Source: Acheta domesticus
Taxonomy: Eukaryota > Arthropoda > Insecta > Orthoptera > Gryllidae
Direction of reading: 5' to 3'
DNA: 64,000 nt
Assembly: GCA_031308135.1 (NCBI GenBank)
Contig: JAHLJT010003656.1
Span: 75,938,698 to 76,002,697 of the forward strand
This document shows positions 22,658 through 34,869 of the stretch, in pieces. Each line of letters opens with the position of its first letter. The stretch's first letter is position 1. The position numbers were made by a program, and so were the translations under genes. Under the pieces are notes generated by a model. The model had not been told where the DNA came from. It ran no database searches and saw nothing but the letters and a program-made list of their open reading frames with translations.

Positions 22658-23100
22658 CAGTAGTAAATTGATTGGAGAGGCGGTGGTGCGGGCGATCTGA
22701 GGGGCTGTTTGATTTTAGGGGCTGAGGAGGCCAAAGACTGTATGGAGATGCCCACGCCAGGAAATAAATAAATAGTTTAGAAACAAAATCTATTAGCTTA
22801 GCATGTACTCGTGTTCTGACGGCTGGTTTTTCCCCTTCAGGGTTTTTTTTCCTCAGCCGTACCTTATGATCTCCTTTCCGCGGCTTTGATGCGATGAAGA
22901 GACCATTAGGGGCGAATGCCAGAATTCGAAAGGTTAGAATGCGGTAGGATGAAGGTATTGTAATGGCTTAAAAGCCTTCAGCCTAGCCACATAGTTCAAA
23001 AGAATTGCAATTATGTATAAATGTGTGATAATTTCCTATTAAATAAAAAATATTGATATTGGGCGATTGTTATTGATATTGCTATAGTGATTCACAGATT
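22658..23100. other. No feature recognised
   Basis: Mixed-composition DNA after the CpG island, with no gene or element boundary seen. Confidence 0.45.
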
Positions 23101-23400
23101 CAATTAGTGGTTCGGTATGTTAGAGGGTGGATTGGAAGATGACTGGGTTGTTAGGTGAATGGATCGGCGGGTAAGTGGGTCACTAGAAAAGTGAGTCGGA
23201 AGGGAAGTGAGTCGATAGTGGGTGAGTTGGTAGGAAGGTGGGTCGGCACGTTGATGACCCGGCTCACGAGTGAGTCGGTGGGTGGAAAATCGGGCGTTGG
23301 TGGGTTAGACATAGGTTAAATGAGTAGATGGGCTTGTAAGTGGACTCGAAAGTGAGACGGTAGCAGAATCAATGAGTAAGATGGTGTCCGAATCGGTTTT
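23101..23400. repeat. Degenerate GTGAGTCGGTGGG repeats
   Basis: GTGGGTCGG, GTGAGTCGGT and similar words recur about every 12-16 bp over 300 bp without a fixed period. Confidence 0.5.
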
Positions 23401-24084
23401 ACCAATTGGTAGTTCGGAATGAACATTTATTTAATGAGTCTGTTGGTTGGTATTTCACTCAGTATGTCGCTCGATTCACAGATCCAAATACTCGCTAAGC
23501 TGGTGAGACCCCTGGTGGCCACTAATCCTCTGGTTGGAACATGATTACTTTCGCCTTTGATGGGAACATCTGCCTCAGAGGCAGACATTTCTAAAAACAT
23601 CAATTACTCACCTTTTCATCCTGGAAATCAGAATATTTATCGTTTTTTCTCCGTATTCGTATTATAAAGACTTTACTCAAAAATGTTATTTTGAATTTTA
23701 CTAACTTTGACAAAAAACAATGGAAAGTACAACAATAAAGTTTTCATATGTTATGGCATAATCATTGTCCGACTATCAAATGGTAACCAAGGTGAACATC
23801 TTTTCAGTAATAAACATGTAAATCCATATCACCCTTGATAGAAAATTATTTCAATAGTGTGTACAGAGCAATTGAATAAAAAATCTGCTTTAAACGCAGA
23901 TTTTTGGAGGATAAAGACGCTTGAGCGATACTCCCAGTCAAAACAATAGATTCTGTAGTGCCTGTAAGACAGATATTTCCACCAGACTCTTCTTAACACT
24001 TCATTATTCTCGTTCATGTTCAGCCACTCCGAGAAGGAATTCTAGGAACCACTTCTTCTTTTAGCTTGGTCACTAATTTGTGTG
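23401..24084. other. No feature recognised
   Basis: AT-rich DNA between two degenerate G/T-rich repeat tracts. I see no gene. Confidence 0.45.
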
Positions 24085-24540
24085 CAGACGGTAGTTTGGT
24101 GGGCGATTCGGCAGTGGGAAGTTTTAGTGAGAAATCGTATTTGCGAAACGGTGCTTAGGTGCGAGGGTAGTTTGGTGGCAAAATGGTTTGGTGGGAGGTT
24201 TGTATGGGGGAGATGTGGTGATTTGGCGGAGGGTAGTTTGGCAAGAAGGTGATTTGTGAGGAGGGTGGTTCAACGGGGAGGTGATTATATGCGATTAGTT
24301 TGGGTGCGAGTGACTTGAGGGAAGGATGGTTGAAATGAATCGTGTTTTGAAAGAATGGTGGTTTGGAAGAATGGTGGATTGGAAGATTGGTGGTTTAGGA
24401 TGGTAGTGGGTTGGTAAAGGGAAGGTTTGACGGAGGGGTTGTTTGAGGAGGGAGGTTCGGCAGGCGGATGGTTCGCGGAGGTGTGTTTTTCGTGAAGGGT
24501 GGCTTTGCAGAAAAATGGTTTAGAGGATGACTGGTTTGCC
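24085..24540. repeat. Degenerate GGTAGTTTGGTGG repeats
   Basis: Words such as GGTAGTTTGG, ATGGTTTGGTGGG and GAAGATTGGTGGTTTAGG recur irregularly. The minus-strand frame covering it (133 codons, Ser/Pro/Asn-rich) is a translation of the repeat. Confidence 0.5.
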
Positions 24541-25371
24541 TTTAAATAGTGAGCGAGCAGGTACTCTATGGACGCCGCCTTGTGCTCTCGCACTTGACAA
24601 AGGTAGAAAAACTGCAGTCGAATTGCGTGGACAAGCACAGGCATAGACACGTGGGCACACATGTATGTCGGCTCAAAAGGAACCATTCTGAGGTGCCAGT
24701 ATCTAATCGGTAGTCCACTTTCTCGTATTGTTCACTGGTGCATTGTACTATGAAGCTGCTTGACTAAGAATTCGATTTTTTAAAAAGTTTTTTAAGACCG
24801 CTCTCCTCTTTTGAAGTTAAGCCCTCCCATCTTCGTAATCTAAATTGCTTAGGGGTACATTAATTAAGCACTGAATTTCAGTTCTATTCACTGACTGAAG
24901 GAACCAGTTTCCGGTATGAATTCTTTTATTTCACCGCTAAAATTCCTATAAGATAGATGTAATGTTTCACGCTGCAAACATGACTTGAACAGGCTGCGAA
25001 CATTGAACATTGACATAATTTCGTGTTTCTTCGAGAATTTCTGGTAAAGTTTAAGTAACTAAAATAAGATGGAAACTTCGTTGGTTTTTTGCGTCTTACT
25101 TATGGTTAAGGACATACAACTAAAAAAAAAGATTTGGATAGTAGTCTAAATAAGAAAATGTTAAAAACAAGCCGGACCGCTATTAATAATTGTGCTATTT
25201 GAACGACAACTGGCGGTACTATTCGGTAGTTTTCATGGGGAGCAATTCAGTTTCGCAGTTTGAGAAATAGGAAGGGCGGCAACCGTTCTTACTCTGAACA
25301 GGAAGTCGGCGCCGCGCCGATACCCAGGCTTTCGCACGCTTCAAAACTCGAGATTTGCGTTTTGACTGGTC
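24541..25371. other. No feature recognised
   Basis: No recognisable gene or repeat between the G/T-rich tract and the SINE. Confidence 0.45.
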
Positions 25372-25899
25372 GATTGATTAGTGTTTTCTGGCACGTCAAC
25401 CACTAAGATTAGTTGTCCAGTAAGCGTAGTACATGTTTTTGATTGCAGGTGTCGATGCTCTTTTCCCGCTGGATGACGAGATCCGGTGCCAAATTACATG
25501 TCGGCTTGCGAGGTTTTACGCCGCCAGGTATCTTCCACCAGCGGGGCACCACCCCAGCCTGAAAAAGTGCGAAGCTCCCGACTGATCTTCCGACATGTGT
25601 GGTAGTGAACTGAATGTACGTATAACTGTGTGTGAGGAATGAGGAAGGAAATTTCGCGAGTGATGCGTGGCACATTTGTTAGGACATTGCTCTGGCATTC
25701 GACTGATGTTGATTGGAAAAAAAAATTTCGATCAGAGGAGCCGGCTGCCAGAATTCTCTTCCAGACAGCGACTGAATACGTCACAGCTATCTAGCTAGAG
25801 TTGAAAATACTCCCATCGTCGGGAGTCGAACATAGGATCTCCCGCACAGAGGCACTGCCGTGACATCAGTTGATGCCCTAAGTCATCTAAGCCAGTCGA
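25372..25899 (-). mobile_element. tRNA-derived SINE copy e (near full length)
   Basis: Minus-strand copy. The 3' tail lies at 25372 (CGATTGATTAGTG), then GGCACGTCAACCACTAAGAT, the body, and at the right the head: GTCGGGAGTCGAACATAGGA (reversed B box) and TGCCGTGACATCAGTTGATG, ending with AAGTCATCTAAGCC where the A box lies in other copies. Confidence 0.75.
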
Positions 25900-28799
25900 G
25901 ATCTGCAGAGGTATGAGAATTAAAAATCCCTCATAGCAACACACGATACAAATGTCCTACGTTGGTTATTAGGGAAAAGCTACAAAAGGTCAATTGTAAA
26001 TGCTTATGAGGTTGAACTACATTTACTCTCAATTGGAAAACAAAACAAAATATATTACAGAATTGTTTTGCAAAAACAAAGAATAAAAAAAGGGTTGTCA
26101 GGAGAGTAGAACCCTAGGGAGTTAAGACCGGGCATTCTGCTCTCATGCCAGAGGATTGGAAGTTACCGGACGGGCGCCCTGCAAGCACTTACCTACAATT
26201 TCTGGAAACTGGAAATGTAAACTTCGACAGACACGCAGTTGGATTCTGAGAGTTCATTACATCTAAACGATCATAATAAAATCTAGGGGAAATAAATTCG
26301 CTTCCTTAATGGGACATGGAAATCAGTGGCAACAATTGCAATTAGCACGAAATTTCACCGGGTAGCCCTTCATATTGGCTTTGCAGTCCCGCAGAGAACC
26401 GCGGCTAGAACTCTTTACAGGTTTGAAATGAAAAAAATATTTGATTTAGTATTAAGAAATTGAATTCTGTTCTACTATTGTTTATAATGAATTATTAATA
26501 TGGAAGTTTGATTTCGTCCCATCATTCTTGACGAATTACCTCTGGTTCCTTTATGTTTGCCTTCAACTTCCCATGCACCTATTAGATCTTGCAAGCCCAG
26601 CTAAAGTTCATTTCGATACCTCTAACTCGCTACTTATAGACACATTTGAACTCACACTCACAGGTATTTTGACTCTAACACTTTTCGGTGTTTGACATAA
26701 AAATATAATTTAGTACTTGTTCAATAAAACTGTAACATGTCTATTAAAATGTCGAAATAGCTAGTTATAGGAGAGCTGCAAGTTGGACAAAAGGTCAACA
26801 CAACGCCTTTTTGAGTGTTTTGCCAAAGAGAGGATTCTGAAAGACAAGTATTAAGACTATTAGCACACATTGGCGTTAAAATTTGGCGTTGCTTTTAACA
26901 TTAAATATTTGACGAAAACATGCGTGTTACCTGAGCCTGGGGGAACGAAAATCGATTACCTTTCTTGTTTCATCCCATGATTTAAGCATGTATGAACAGA
27001 ATGGTGTGCACCACGCAGTTTTTGCTCTGTTCTGACGCGCCAAAACAGCGGACGCACAGAGAATATAGCGCCAAGGATCATCGAAAACTAGACAGCGATC
27101 CTACATAAATGATTCAGTTCTCAGTGCAGTCGACATTCGGGTGTTTCTTCGGTTTTCACGAGCGAGACGATCCGCCATCCCGATGGGTCGGCTGCTGGTT
27201 TTCAAAAACGATGTTCGCTCGCAGCCTCTCAAGTGGAAAGGAAACAATTTGTTCGGATGACGACAGTGGAAAAGTTTGCTGGTGCGGTCACTTCAGCCGT
27301 CTGGGAGGGATGGTGCGCTCTCATAGCTATCTTTGAACTACTTTGAACTAATATTCTTAGACAAATTATTTTTTCTCTCTGTAATACGGTTTTTTAGGGA
27401 AAAATAACCTACCTCAAGCACTGGGCGTTTGAAATGTTCGCCCTTTGCTGTTAATTTATCCAAAAGAATGGCTATAATTGTTTATATTAGAGATGAGGCG
27501 CCAAATTGGAATTAATTTTAGTTTCTGTGTGTAAAGAATGCCTAAAATATGTAACCACTCTTATTTGCATTATTTAGTGGCAACGTTCTTTTCGAAAAGA
27601 AACGCAAAATATGCGATCATGTAAAATTAAGGGTAAATGACTTAATATGAACTGCTGAGGAGTAGAGAGATTTAAGGATGATTCAAAATTGCCTTCATAC
27701 CAGCGAGATGAGGATACTAATGGTAATGCCGCATATATAGAAAAAAATATGAAAACCCCGGCCATTTTAAAATTATCGAAGAGAGAATATGCCAACAACA
27801 CAGAGTCAGCAACTTATGATTCATTACCTTGCGATAGAAAGCAGTGTTCACATTAACAGGCAGAAATTTTGTTGCCGCCTGATAATAATATAAGGTACAA
27901 AGTATAACACTGAAGATACCAATCACACGATAATGCGGACGTAGAACCGAATAGCACGCAGTCATAGTAAAGCTTATCGTAATCCTACCGCGCACTGGCT
28001 CAGTACGCCACGGATGGACCGACGGAACGGTCAGGAATTTTTAAAAGTTGATTACATTGTTTCCCGTGAGAGTGCCCGCACTATGCCGACAGGATCGGGA
28101 CGATCTGCATCTTCCACCGTTTGCAAAAAGTCCGAAGGAAAGATCTGGATATTCCGCCGTGCCGTTCCGACCATATCGATGACGTCATCGGCTCGTGCGT
28201 CAGATCTGGGCGACTGTTTTCTCCATTTTATTTGTCAGGTTATGTGATGCCAGTAGAGCGAAGACGGTCTATTTGAATTATGTTGATCCGGAATTATTTC
28301 GAATTGTACATGATAACTTTTATTTAGTGCATTACACAAGTCTGGGATGTGTAAGTTAGTTATCAAGGTGTAAGATCTGCGAAATTCAAAATACTACTTA
28401 ATAGAGGCTGAAACTGGGTCCTGGTGAAACGGGAAACCATATTTGTGAATGGTGAATAAATTATACCATATTTTGATATGATAAATTTGTTTACTAATCA
28501 ACGAAAAAATATTTTTGGGTCTTATTTGCGTAAATTAATTTGTCTTGTCTATGCCAATGATTTTCTTACGTTTCCAAAAAAACATAATTCAATTATAATA
28601 CAGTCCCTTAGTTAAATATGATTTTATACATTTACAATATTTACAAAAATATTTACTTATATATATTTTTGAAAATATCCAGTTGAGCTTCAAATTTATC
28701 TCGACACATCCTAAAGAATTGAAATAATTATTCATCTTCCAGCAGGATGGGATGTAATTCGTGAAATTCCCCTTTCGTCATTCTCGTTCTGCTTAGATA
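25900..28799. other. No gene recognised
   Basis: About 2.9 kb of mostly AT-rich DNA. Open frames of 75-92 codons at 27109-28247 have no recognisable motif. No element boundaries were found. Confidence 0.45.
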
Positions 28800-29054
28800 A
28801 TGGACTCAGAGTCGGCCTCCTTCAACTCCTTGCCTCTTTCTTCTTCCGCTATTAAAAATGAAAACAAAGCGATTGCTTCTTCACTTAACATAATGGAGCC
28901 GCCGCGCACAACCCAAATCAAATCAAAACCCAAATCACCACAACCCATAAGGAGCCCAAAGACTCTCCTAAGTGTCCGTTCCGTCACGCCCGACCGTGCC
29001 GTACAGATCCAGTGCGCGCTATGCCACAGTCGCCCTTTCTCCAGGGTCACGTAG
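28800..29054 (+). CDS. Small open frame, 84 codons, function unknown
   Basis: I do not recognise this frame. It begins ATG at 28800 and ends TAG at 29052-29054. The product is Ser/Pro/Lys-rich, with a basic middle (IKSKPKSPQPIRSPKTLL) and one CALCH motif near the C-terminus. Unlike most frames here it is not low complexity and has mixed codon use, which is why it is listed. It ends 48 bp before a SINE fragment and could be a piece of a retrotransposon ORF1 or a chance frame. Confidence 0.2.
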   Translation: MDSESASFNSLPLSSSAIKNENKAIASSLNIMEPPRTTQIKSKPKSPQPIRSPKTLLSVRSVTPDRAVQIQCALCHSRPFSRVT

Positions 29055-29101
29055 GGAGATGCTCTTAGCCCTAAAGTAGCGGTCTTTCGTGAGCGCTTCC
29101 C

Positions 29102-29385
29102 TGATTGATTGATTATTTCGAGTGTTCGGGCAGGTCAACTGCTACGATCTTTAGTCCCGTAAGTGTAAAAATGATTTTTCACGGGAGCTAGCGATGTGCA
29201 CCCCGACTGAATGGCGAAATCTGGCCCTGACCTCGTTAGCTTGCTGAGATTTCCCCATTCAGATATCTCCCACTAGTGAGGCACTGCCCCAGCCGGGACA
29301 AGCACTAGGGATCCGATTAGTCTCACGACATGTATAGTAGTGCGGTGCATGTAAGTGTAAGTGTATCAGAGGTGAGGATGGTGGG
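29102..29385 (-). mobile_element. tRNA-derived SINE fragment f (3' half)
   Basis: Minus-strand copy with the 3' tail (TGATTGATTGATTATTTCG) and body landmarks GGTCAACTGCTACGATCTTT, AGTCCCGTAAGTGT, GCCCCAGCCGGGACAAGC and ACATGTATAGTAGTGCGGTG. The head with its promoter boxes is missing, so this copy is 5'-truncated. Confidence 0.7.
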
Positions 29386-29989
29386 AGATACCTGGGCGGG
29401 GAAACATCGTAATCATAATAAAGTTTGCTCGGAGCTTATAAAACATACTAGTGCCCTGAGTGGATTTGCCATTAAATGCGTTTCAATATATTCTTGTTTC
29501 TGAACTCATGTTTTGAAAAACACTGTCAACTTCTCGATTTCAAATGGCTGAGAAAATAAAACAACCATGTGTTTATTGACACTTCGTTGATATGGTATTT
29601 CTCCTTTAGGAATTATTGGACACACTTACGGCATTGTTACACATATTCTGCATCTTCAGTCAATTATGAAACCAGTCAACGTGGTGTAAAACCAAGATCC
29701 CAGTATGTGCTCTGGACATTGAACGTGCTACAGTAAAAGGAAAATGAAATAACACAATGAAAAAGACAAAATAAATTAATAAAGTTGGGTCGAATTAAAT
29801 CCATTTACGACAAAAGATCAAAATGAAGAAACATTTTTGATAATTTTTCCCATGAAGTAGACAATAGTATAAAACCTGTGAATATCTTTAAAATATTAGT
29901 ACAATTAAGAAATTAACAAAATTTTTAAAACAATATTAAAACTGAGTGGAACTTCAAGGTTACGAGCTGAGCGCAAAGGGGGGGGTTAC
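29386..29989. other. No feature recognised
   Basis: AT-rich DNA between a SINE fragment and a tandem duplication. Confidence 0.45.
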
Positions 29990-30555
29990 TGTCATCCAAT
30001 CCCGAGCTTCGGTACGAATTGAATGTTTGGTATTGGATCTCTTGATTGGATCACAATGTCCCTCACTCCTTCCAGCTTATGACCTTGAAGTGACACTCTC
30101 TTTAAATCGGAGTGTAGTGGGAAGTTAGGGAGTCTGCGGACCGATCTACAAGTGACGCACCGCGCTGTGCTGAGCCGAAAGCACGCAGCACCGGCGGGGC
30201 GTCTTTTCGCCAGAGAATGCCAGGGAGCGAAGAGGCCTGACCCGCGATTTAAACAGAATGGCACATCAAGATCAGGAGCTGCACGCAGAGGGAGTGTGCC
30301 ATCCAATCTCGAGCTTTGTTACGACTTTTTGGTAATGGATCTCTTGGATGACAATGTCCTCTCTCCTTCCACATCATTCCACCTTGACGTTCAACTTTCT
30401 TTCAATCGGAGTGTAGTGGGAAGTTTGGAGAGTCTGCGGAAAGATGTACGACTGACGCACCGCGTTGTGCTGGGCTGAGCTGAAGGCGCGTCGGCACCGG
30501 CGGGGCGTTTTTTTCGCCAGCGAATGCCAGGGAGCGGAGAGGCCTGACCCGTGGG
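29990..30555. repeat. Two tandem units of about 260 bp, offset about 307 bp
   Basis: Unit 1 starts CATCCAATCCCGAGCTTCGG near 29993 and unit 2 starts CATCCAATCTCGAGCTTTGT near 30300. Both continue with ATGGATCTCTTG or TTGGATCTCTTG, CGGAGTGTAGTGGGAAGTT, GACGCACCGCG, CACCGGCGGGGCGT, GAATGCCAGGGAGCG and GAGGCCTGACCCG. The copies differ at many positions, so the duplication is old. About 50 unrelated bases separate them. Confidence 0.8.
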
Positions 30556-30860
30556 GAGCCTCGCGGGTGGCCACAGGGCTCCAGCCGCCCTCAGGCCCAC
30601 CCCCGCCGCCGCCGCCGTCGCGAGCATTCTCTGCTCGGAGGCGCCGCCGCACATTCAATATTAAGCAGGAAGCAGATAACTGCGCCGCTCTCCTCGCCGC
30701 CAACGCCGGAAATTCTGCGCAGACGGAGGAGGCGGAGCGGTGTGGGAGGAGGCAATGGCACTGGTGGTGGTTGGAAGTGGAGATGAGAAGGAGGTGGTGA
30801 CGGAAGAATGTTGTGGACGCCGAGGTGGAATGGTGTTGGGGTAGTGGGGGTGACTCTAAT
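30556..30860. other. CpG-rich then G-rich DNA
   Basis: CCGCCGCCGCCGTCGCG-type sequence to about 30720, then GGAGGTGGTG-type words. Long frames here are compositional and I see no gene. Confidence 0.4.
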
Positions 30861-30874
30861 AATGATAGAAGGTG

Positions 30875-31392
30875 GATTGATTGATTACTGTTGCCGAACG
30901 CGTCAACTGCTATGGTCATTAGTCCCGTAAGTGTAGTGTGTGTTTTTCTCGGAAGGTGACGGTGATGTATTCCCCGCTGGATGGCGAGATCGGGCGCCGA
31001 CCTACCGTCGTCTAGCGGGGTTTTCCCCTCAACCAGGTATCTCACACCAGCGGGGCACCGCCCTAGCCGGGACAAGCTGTAAGCTTCCGACCGGTCTCCC
31101 GGGATATGTGGTAGTGTAGTGCATGTTAATGTAAGTGTGTGTGTGTGTGTAAGGGGTGAGGATACGGTAAGGAAGAGAAAGGAAAGATCGCGCGTGGTCC
31201 GTAACCCGTTTGTTAGGGTACTGCTCCGGCATTCGCCTGGTGTTGAAAGGAGAAACCACGGAAAACTGCCGATCAGAGCAGCCGGCCTCAAGAATTCTCC
31301 TCCAGGCAGCGACTGAATTCGACCTAGCTGAAAAGCTGGTGTCGAAAATCCTGCCGCCGTCGGGACTCGAACGTAGGATCCCCCGGTCAGAG
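30875..31392 (-). mobile_element. tRNA-derived SINE copy g
   Basis: Minus-strand copy, well preserved. It has a TTGATTGATTACTG tail, CGCGTCAACTGCTATGGTCA, GGCACCGCCCTAGCCGGGAC, a GT microsatellite where other copies read GTAAGTGTG, GATCGCGCGTGGTCCGTAAC, and GTCGGGACTCGAACGTAGGA as the reversed B box. It stops at CCCCGGTCAGAG, before the A-box end of the head. Confidence 0.8.
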
Positions 31393-31813
31393 TTTGAGAC
31401 CAGTGACTGGGGATGAGCACCTGGGATGAGCGGCAAGGGCAGGGGTGGCAGCGGCGCGGCGGCAGGGAGCGGCGGAGACTGGTGGGCGGTGGCAGCTGGA
31501 AGGCACGGATGCGGGGGAGGGGATGAAGGCGGCGGTGGCTGCAGTCGGCGGTCGTTGCTACTCAAATACCACCCGCACGTTCACCTCGCAAAAGTTGAAG
31601 CATCCGTCAGTGCAGGGGAGGTAGGAACATGAGGGGGTAGGGGTTCAATGGCACGTGTGCGACCAAAGGTCACCAGAAGGGGCATTCGAAAAATAACTTA
31701 GAATATATCTGTGCCATCGATGCATAGTGGTTATCATATTCCCCTCATATACCAGAATTGGTTGTTTAAATTTCGACTGAAGGATCTAAAAACATTAGTT
31801 ATATATCGTTAAG
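31393..31813. other. G-rich then AT-rich DNA, no gene
   Basis: GGCGGCAGGGAGCGGCGG-type text to about 31560, then AT-rich DNA. No recognisable feature. Confidence 0.4.
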
Positions 31814-32322
31814 GAAACCGGGAGAAGTGGCTCAGGGAATCAATTGATTCCACTGCAGTGCCTCCGACGAGAAGATTCTAGGGTTTGAGAGCCGACGTTG
31901 GCAGGATTTGTCGGTGTCTAGAGGAGTGTGCAGCGGCGGTCTGCTCTATTCGGTAGTGGTTTCTGCTCTGTTCCGTTGTTTCTCTGATCTGCTCCGTGGA
32001 TCAACATCAGGTGAATTGCGTAGAACTACCATACCAAATGGGCCACCGACCACGCGCAATCTTTCCTTCCTATTCCTTGTCAAATCCTCCCCTTTACACA
32101 CACATTTACATGCACTAGACTGCTGCACATGTCGGGAGACCGGTCAGGATCTTAGAACTTGTCTCGGCTAGGGCGGTATACCTCTGGCGGGGGATACCTG
32201 GTGGGTGATAATCCCGCTAGCCGACGGTAGGTGGAGATAATCCCACCAGCCAGCGGGGCTGGATCACCGCCACCTATCGAGCAAAACATGCACTTTACTT
32301 ACTAATATCTTTGTCAGTTGAG
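31814..32322 (+). mobile_element. tRNA-derived SINE copy c
   Basis: Plus-strand copy with head CCGGGAGAAGTGGCTCAGGG (A-box-like TGGCTCAGG) and AGGGTTTGAGAGCC where the B box lies, mutated from GGTTCGAGTCC. The body carries CGCGCAATCTTTCCTTCC, TACATGCACTAGACTGC, CATGTCGGGAGACCGGTC and GCTAGCCGACGGTAGG, and a local duplication of GGTAGGTGGAGATAATCCC. The 3' tail is degraded. Confidence 0.75.
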
Positions 32323-32449
32323 GTGTTCCTTTTCTGTACTGCAATACGGCAAGTAGAGCATTATCCACTAACGACCTTTGAAATTCCCTTTCACTTAGGA
32401 CCCCTGTCATCTATGAATGCTCACTTTCTAACCTGCTGGATGACGCAGA

Positions 32450-33015
32450 ACGCGTTAACCGCCTCCTTGCACCGCGCTCCAAACCTGCAATAGCAGCCGG
32501 CCGTCAGGCGTCGCAGAAGGCCCCGTTGATCCATATGCATCGGCCTTCCGTTCCCTCATCGGCCGAGGCGCGTTCTGAAAGATCACCCGGCTGCCGCTCG
32601 ATCCCCCCCCCGCCCACGCCGCCACACCGCGCCCAAATGCCACCGAAATTAATCAGGGCGGGCAGGAGCGGAGGCGGGGGCGGCGGCGAACGGACGGACA
32701 AGCGGCGGCGACAGGCGACGGCATTCGCTGGCCGACATACAGCGGCGGCATACGGCGCGACATTTTCGCTTCCGTCCCTCGGGAGACGACCACACGAGCC
32801 GGCCCAAGGTACGAATTTTAACTCGGCCGCCCTGCCCCCTTCCCCCTGGCCCCACCCCCGCGTTAAAAAGTCAGCTTTTTTTTGCCGCGCGTCGTTCTCC
32901 TCCTCGTTTTTGTGCGACACCAAAGTGCGGGATAAAAAGGTGAGCATCGCCACGGGAAGCGCGCGCGGACGGAAAAAAACGAAGCGCTGAAAAGACGACG
33001 GATCTCCGATGCCGA
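32450..33015. promoter_or_regulatory. CpG island
   Basis: Dense CpG from 32500 to about 33000, with AT-rich DNA on both sides. The 154-codon plus frame at 32526-32990 has no known domain, and AAAAAGGTGAGCATC at about 32934 could be a splice donor. A promoter with a first exon is possible but not shown. Confidence 0.3.
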
Positions 33016-33377
33016 CAAGCTACGAAGGTACGATGTAGGAGGAAGGAGGTGGGGCGAGCGGGCCTTCGTAATTTCCAGGTCCTGCGCGAGTCGCGCGGAT
33101 GTGGAATAGAAAAGGGAAAGAGACGGGGGGGGGGGAAGACGTAGCGAACAAATTAAGCGTTGACGCATCGTAAGTGATTGCTTCCCTTCATGTCTGTTCG
33201 TGGCAAGGAGAAGGTGCGTTTTTATTTCCCGGAGAAACATCCCATTTACTTTCCCAAAGTTCTCGAGAGGGAAAAGAGAACAAAAGTTATTCGGTTTGAT
33301 TCCGGACTTAAAGCAAGTTTTCCGAGATAAATGCGACCACGATTCGTGTACTTTATGGAAACTTCGTCGCAAGGCCT

Positions 33378-33905
33378 TCGCGTGTTTTTAGACCGAAGGG
33401 CGTTCTCGAGTCAAGGAATTGTTGCTACCGCAATAAGGCGCTACTCTGGAAGCGTTACGACTTTGAGAACACGTGCGTGAAATTTTCCAATTCTAGGGAA
33501 ATGCGAATGGAATGAAACTTAACCAAGTGAACTACATTACACTAGAACAAAAAATGCTGTGAAAATGGATTGAGAGGCTCAAAGTTTTAGTAAAAACTTC
33601 CAGTTTTGCAAATCGTGGTTTAATATGAACGATTATAAGTCATGTTTTGAAGTACGAGTAAATATAAAAATGTTTGCATGCGATGTGATGTTGCAATACC
33701 AATGTTGGATAATGTAGTCTTTCATAATTTACCTTTACTTTACCTTTTCTTCAAAATAAAACAATTTCTAATATTTGGTTTCTCAACTTCTCGTGCGTTT
33801 CGACCGAAGGGCGTTCTTGAGTCAATGAATTGTTACAACAGTAATAAGGCGCTACTCTGCAAGCGCAACGACTTTTAGAACATGTCCATGTAATTTTCCA
33901 ATTAA
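33378..33905. repeat. Direct repeat pair, about 115 bp, offset about 411 bp
   Basis: GACCGAAGGGCGTTCTCGAG at about 33392 recurs as GACCGAAGGGCGTTCTTGAG at about 33801. Both continue through GAATTGTT, AATAAGGCGCTACTCTG and AATTTTCCAATT. A second shared block, TTTCTAATATTTGGTTTCT, occurs at about 33765 and 34017. The pattern suggests an old segmental duplication. Confidence 0.7.
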
Positions 33906-34869
33906 TTTCTAATAAAATTAAAATATTGGTACTCGAGGGGTTAATTACAATATTCGATGCTAATCCCAATTTAATCTATCTTAATTTGCCTTAAAAAGTC
34001 TTTCAGAATAAAATAATTTCTAATATTTGGTTTCTGAACTGGTGCAGACAAATATGTCGTATGGAATACTGAAGTTACAGATACTGTTATTAATGTTATT
34101 TTCGTCAAAATTAAGCTCTTTTCCACAGAGTTACAGTATTTACAAATTTACACGATGAGATGCGTGTGGGAATCGCTCAGAAAAGAGATTGACCTTACCA
34201 ATAAACATAAAGGGGAAGAAACATGTTAGTGGAATATAGTTGTTTCATTTCATGAAGAAAAGTTTAAAACAAGTCAATGTGAGCATGGGATATTAAAACT
34301 TAGTCCCTAATTCCCCTCCAACTCAAGATATTTTCAAATTCTATCAATAATACCACTGAATGATAGTATTAAATAAATTTTGTGCTGCACTTTTGAATCA
34401 TATCACAATTAAGTCACATTTGTTGCATTTTAGGTAACATTCAACTACTGTTCAACCTCCCTTTTAAACAAAAAGATTCCACATATTTCAATCGGGCAAT
34501 CAAGGAAGTAATGTGCTTTTCTAAAACGGTATTATTCATGTTAACTAGTAGTGCTATAACAGCTTATAGTACTTTTCGTATCATTCTAATTGTTGCAATT
34601 TTCAAAAATTCAGAGTTAAAGGGAAATGAGACCTGCGCAATGTTTAAGTGTCTTTTGCTCTTTCCGGGCAAAAAGTTTGAAGAAAACATTTGGGGCGGTT
34701 CTGAGAAAATGTTCTTTTACAAATTGTATTAACTTCAACCAATAATTATTAGGAAACTACTCGTTTTAAAAATAATACACGACATTATTCAAAGATGTCT
34801 TATAAAACAGATTTGATTCAAGGCAGGAATCTCTTGCGGATTGTACTTTGGTAGTGATTTTTTCCTTGC
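33906..34869. other. No gene recognised
   Basis: AT-rich DNA. It contains the second TTTCTAATATTTGG block near 34017 and nothing else that I can identify. Confidence 0.45.

Noticed and set aside
30374..31420. 348-codon minus-strand frame
   Set aside because: It is built from a SINE, CpG-rich DNA and a tandem duplication. No protein family is recognisable.
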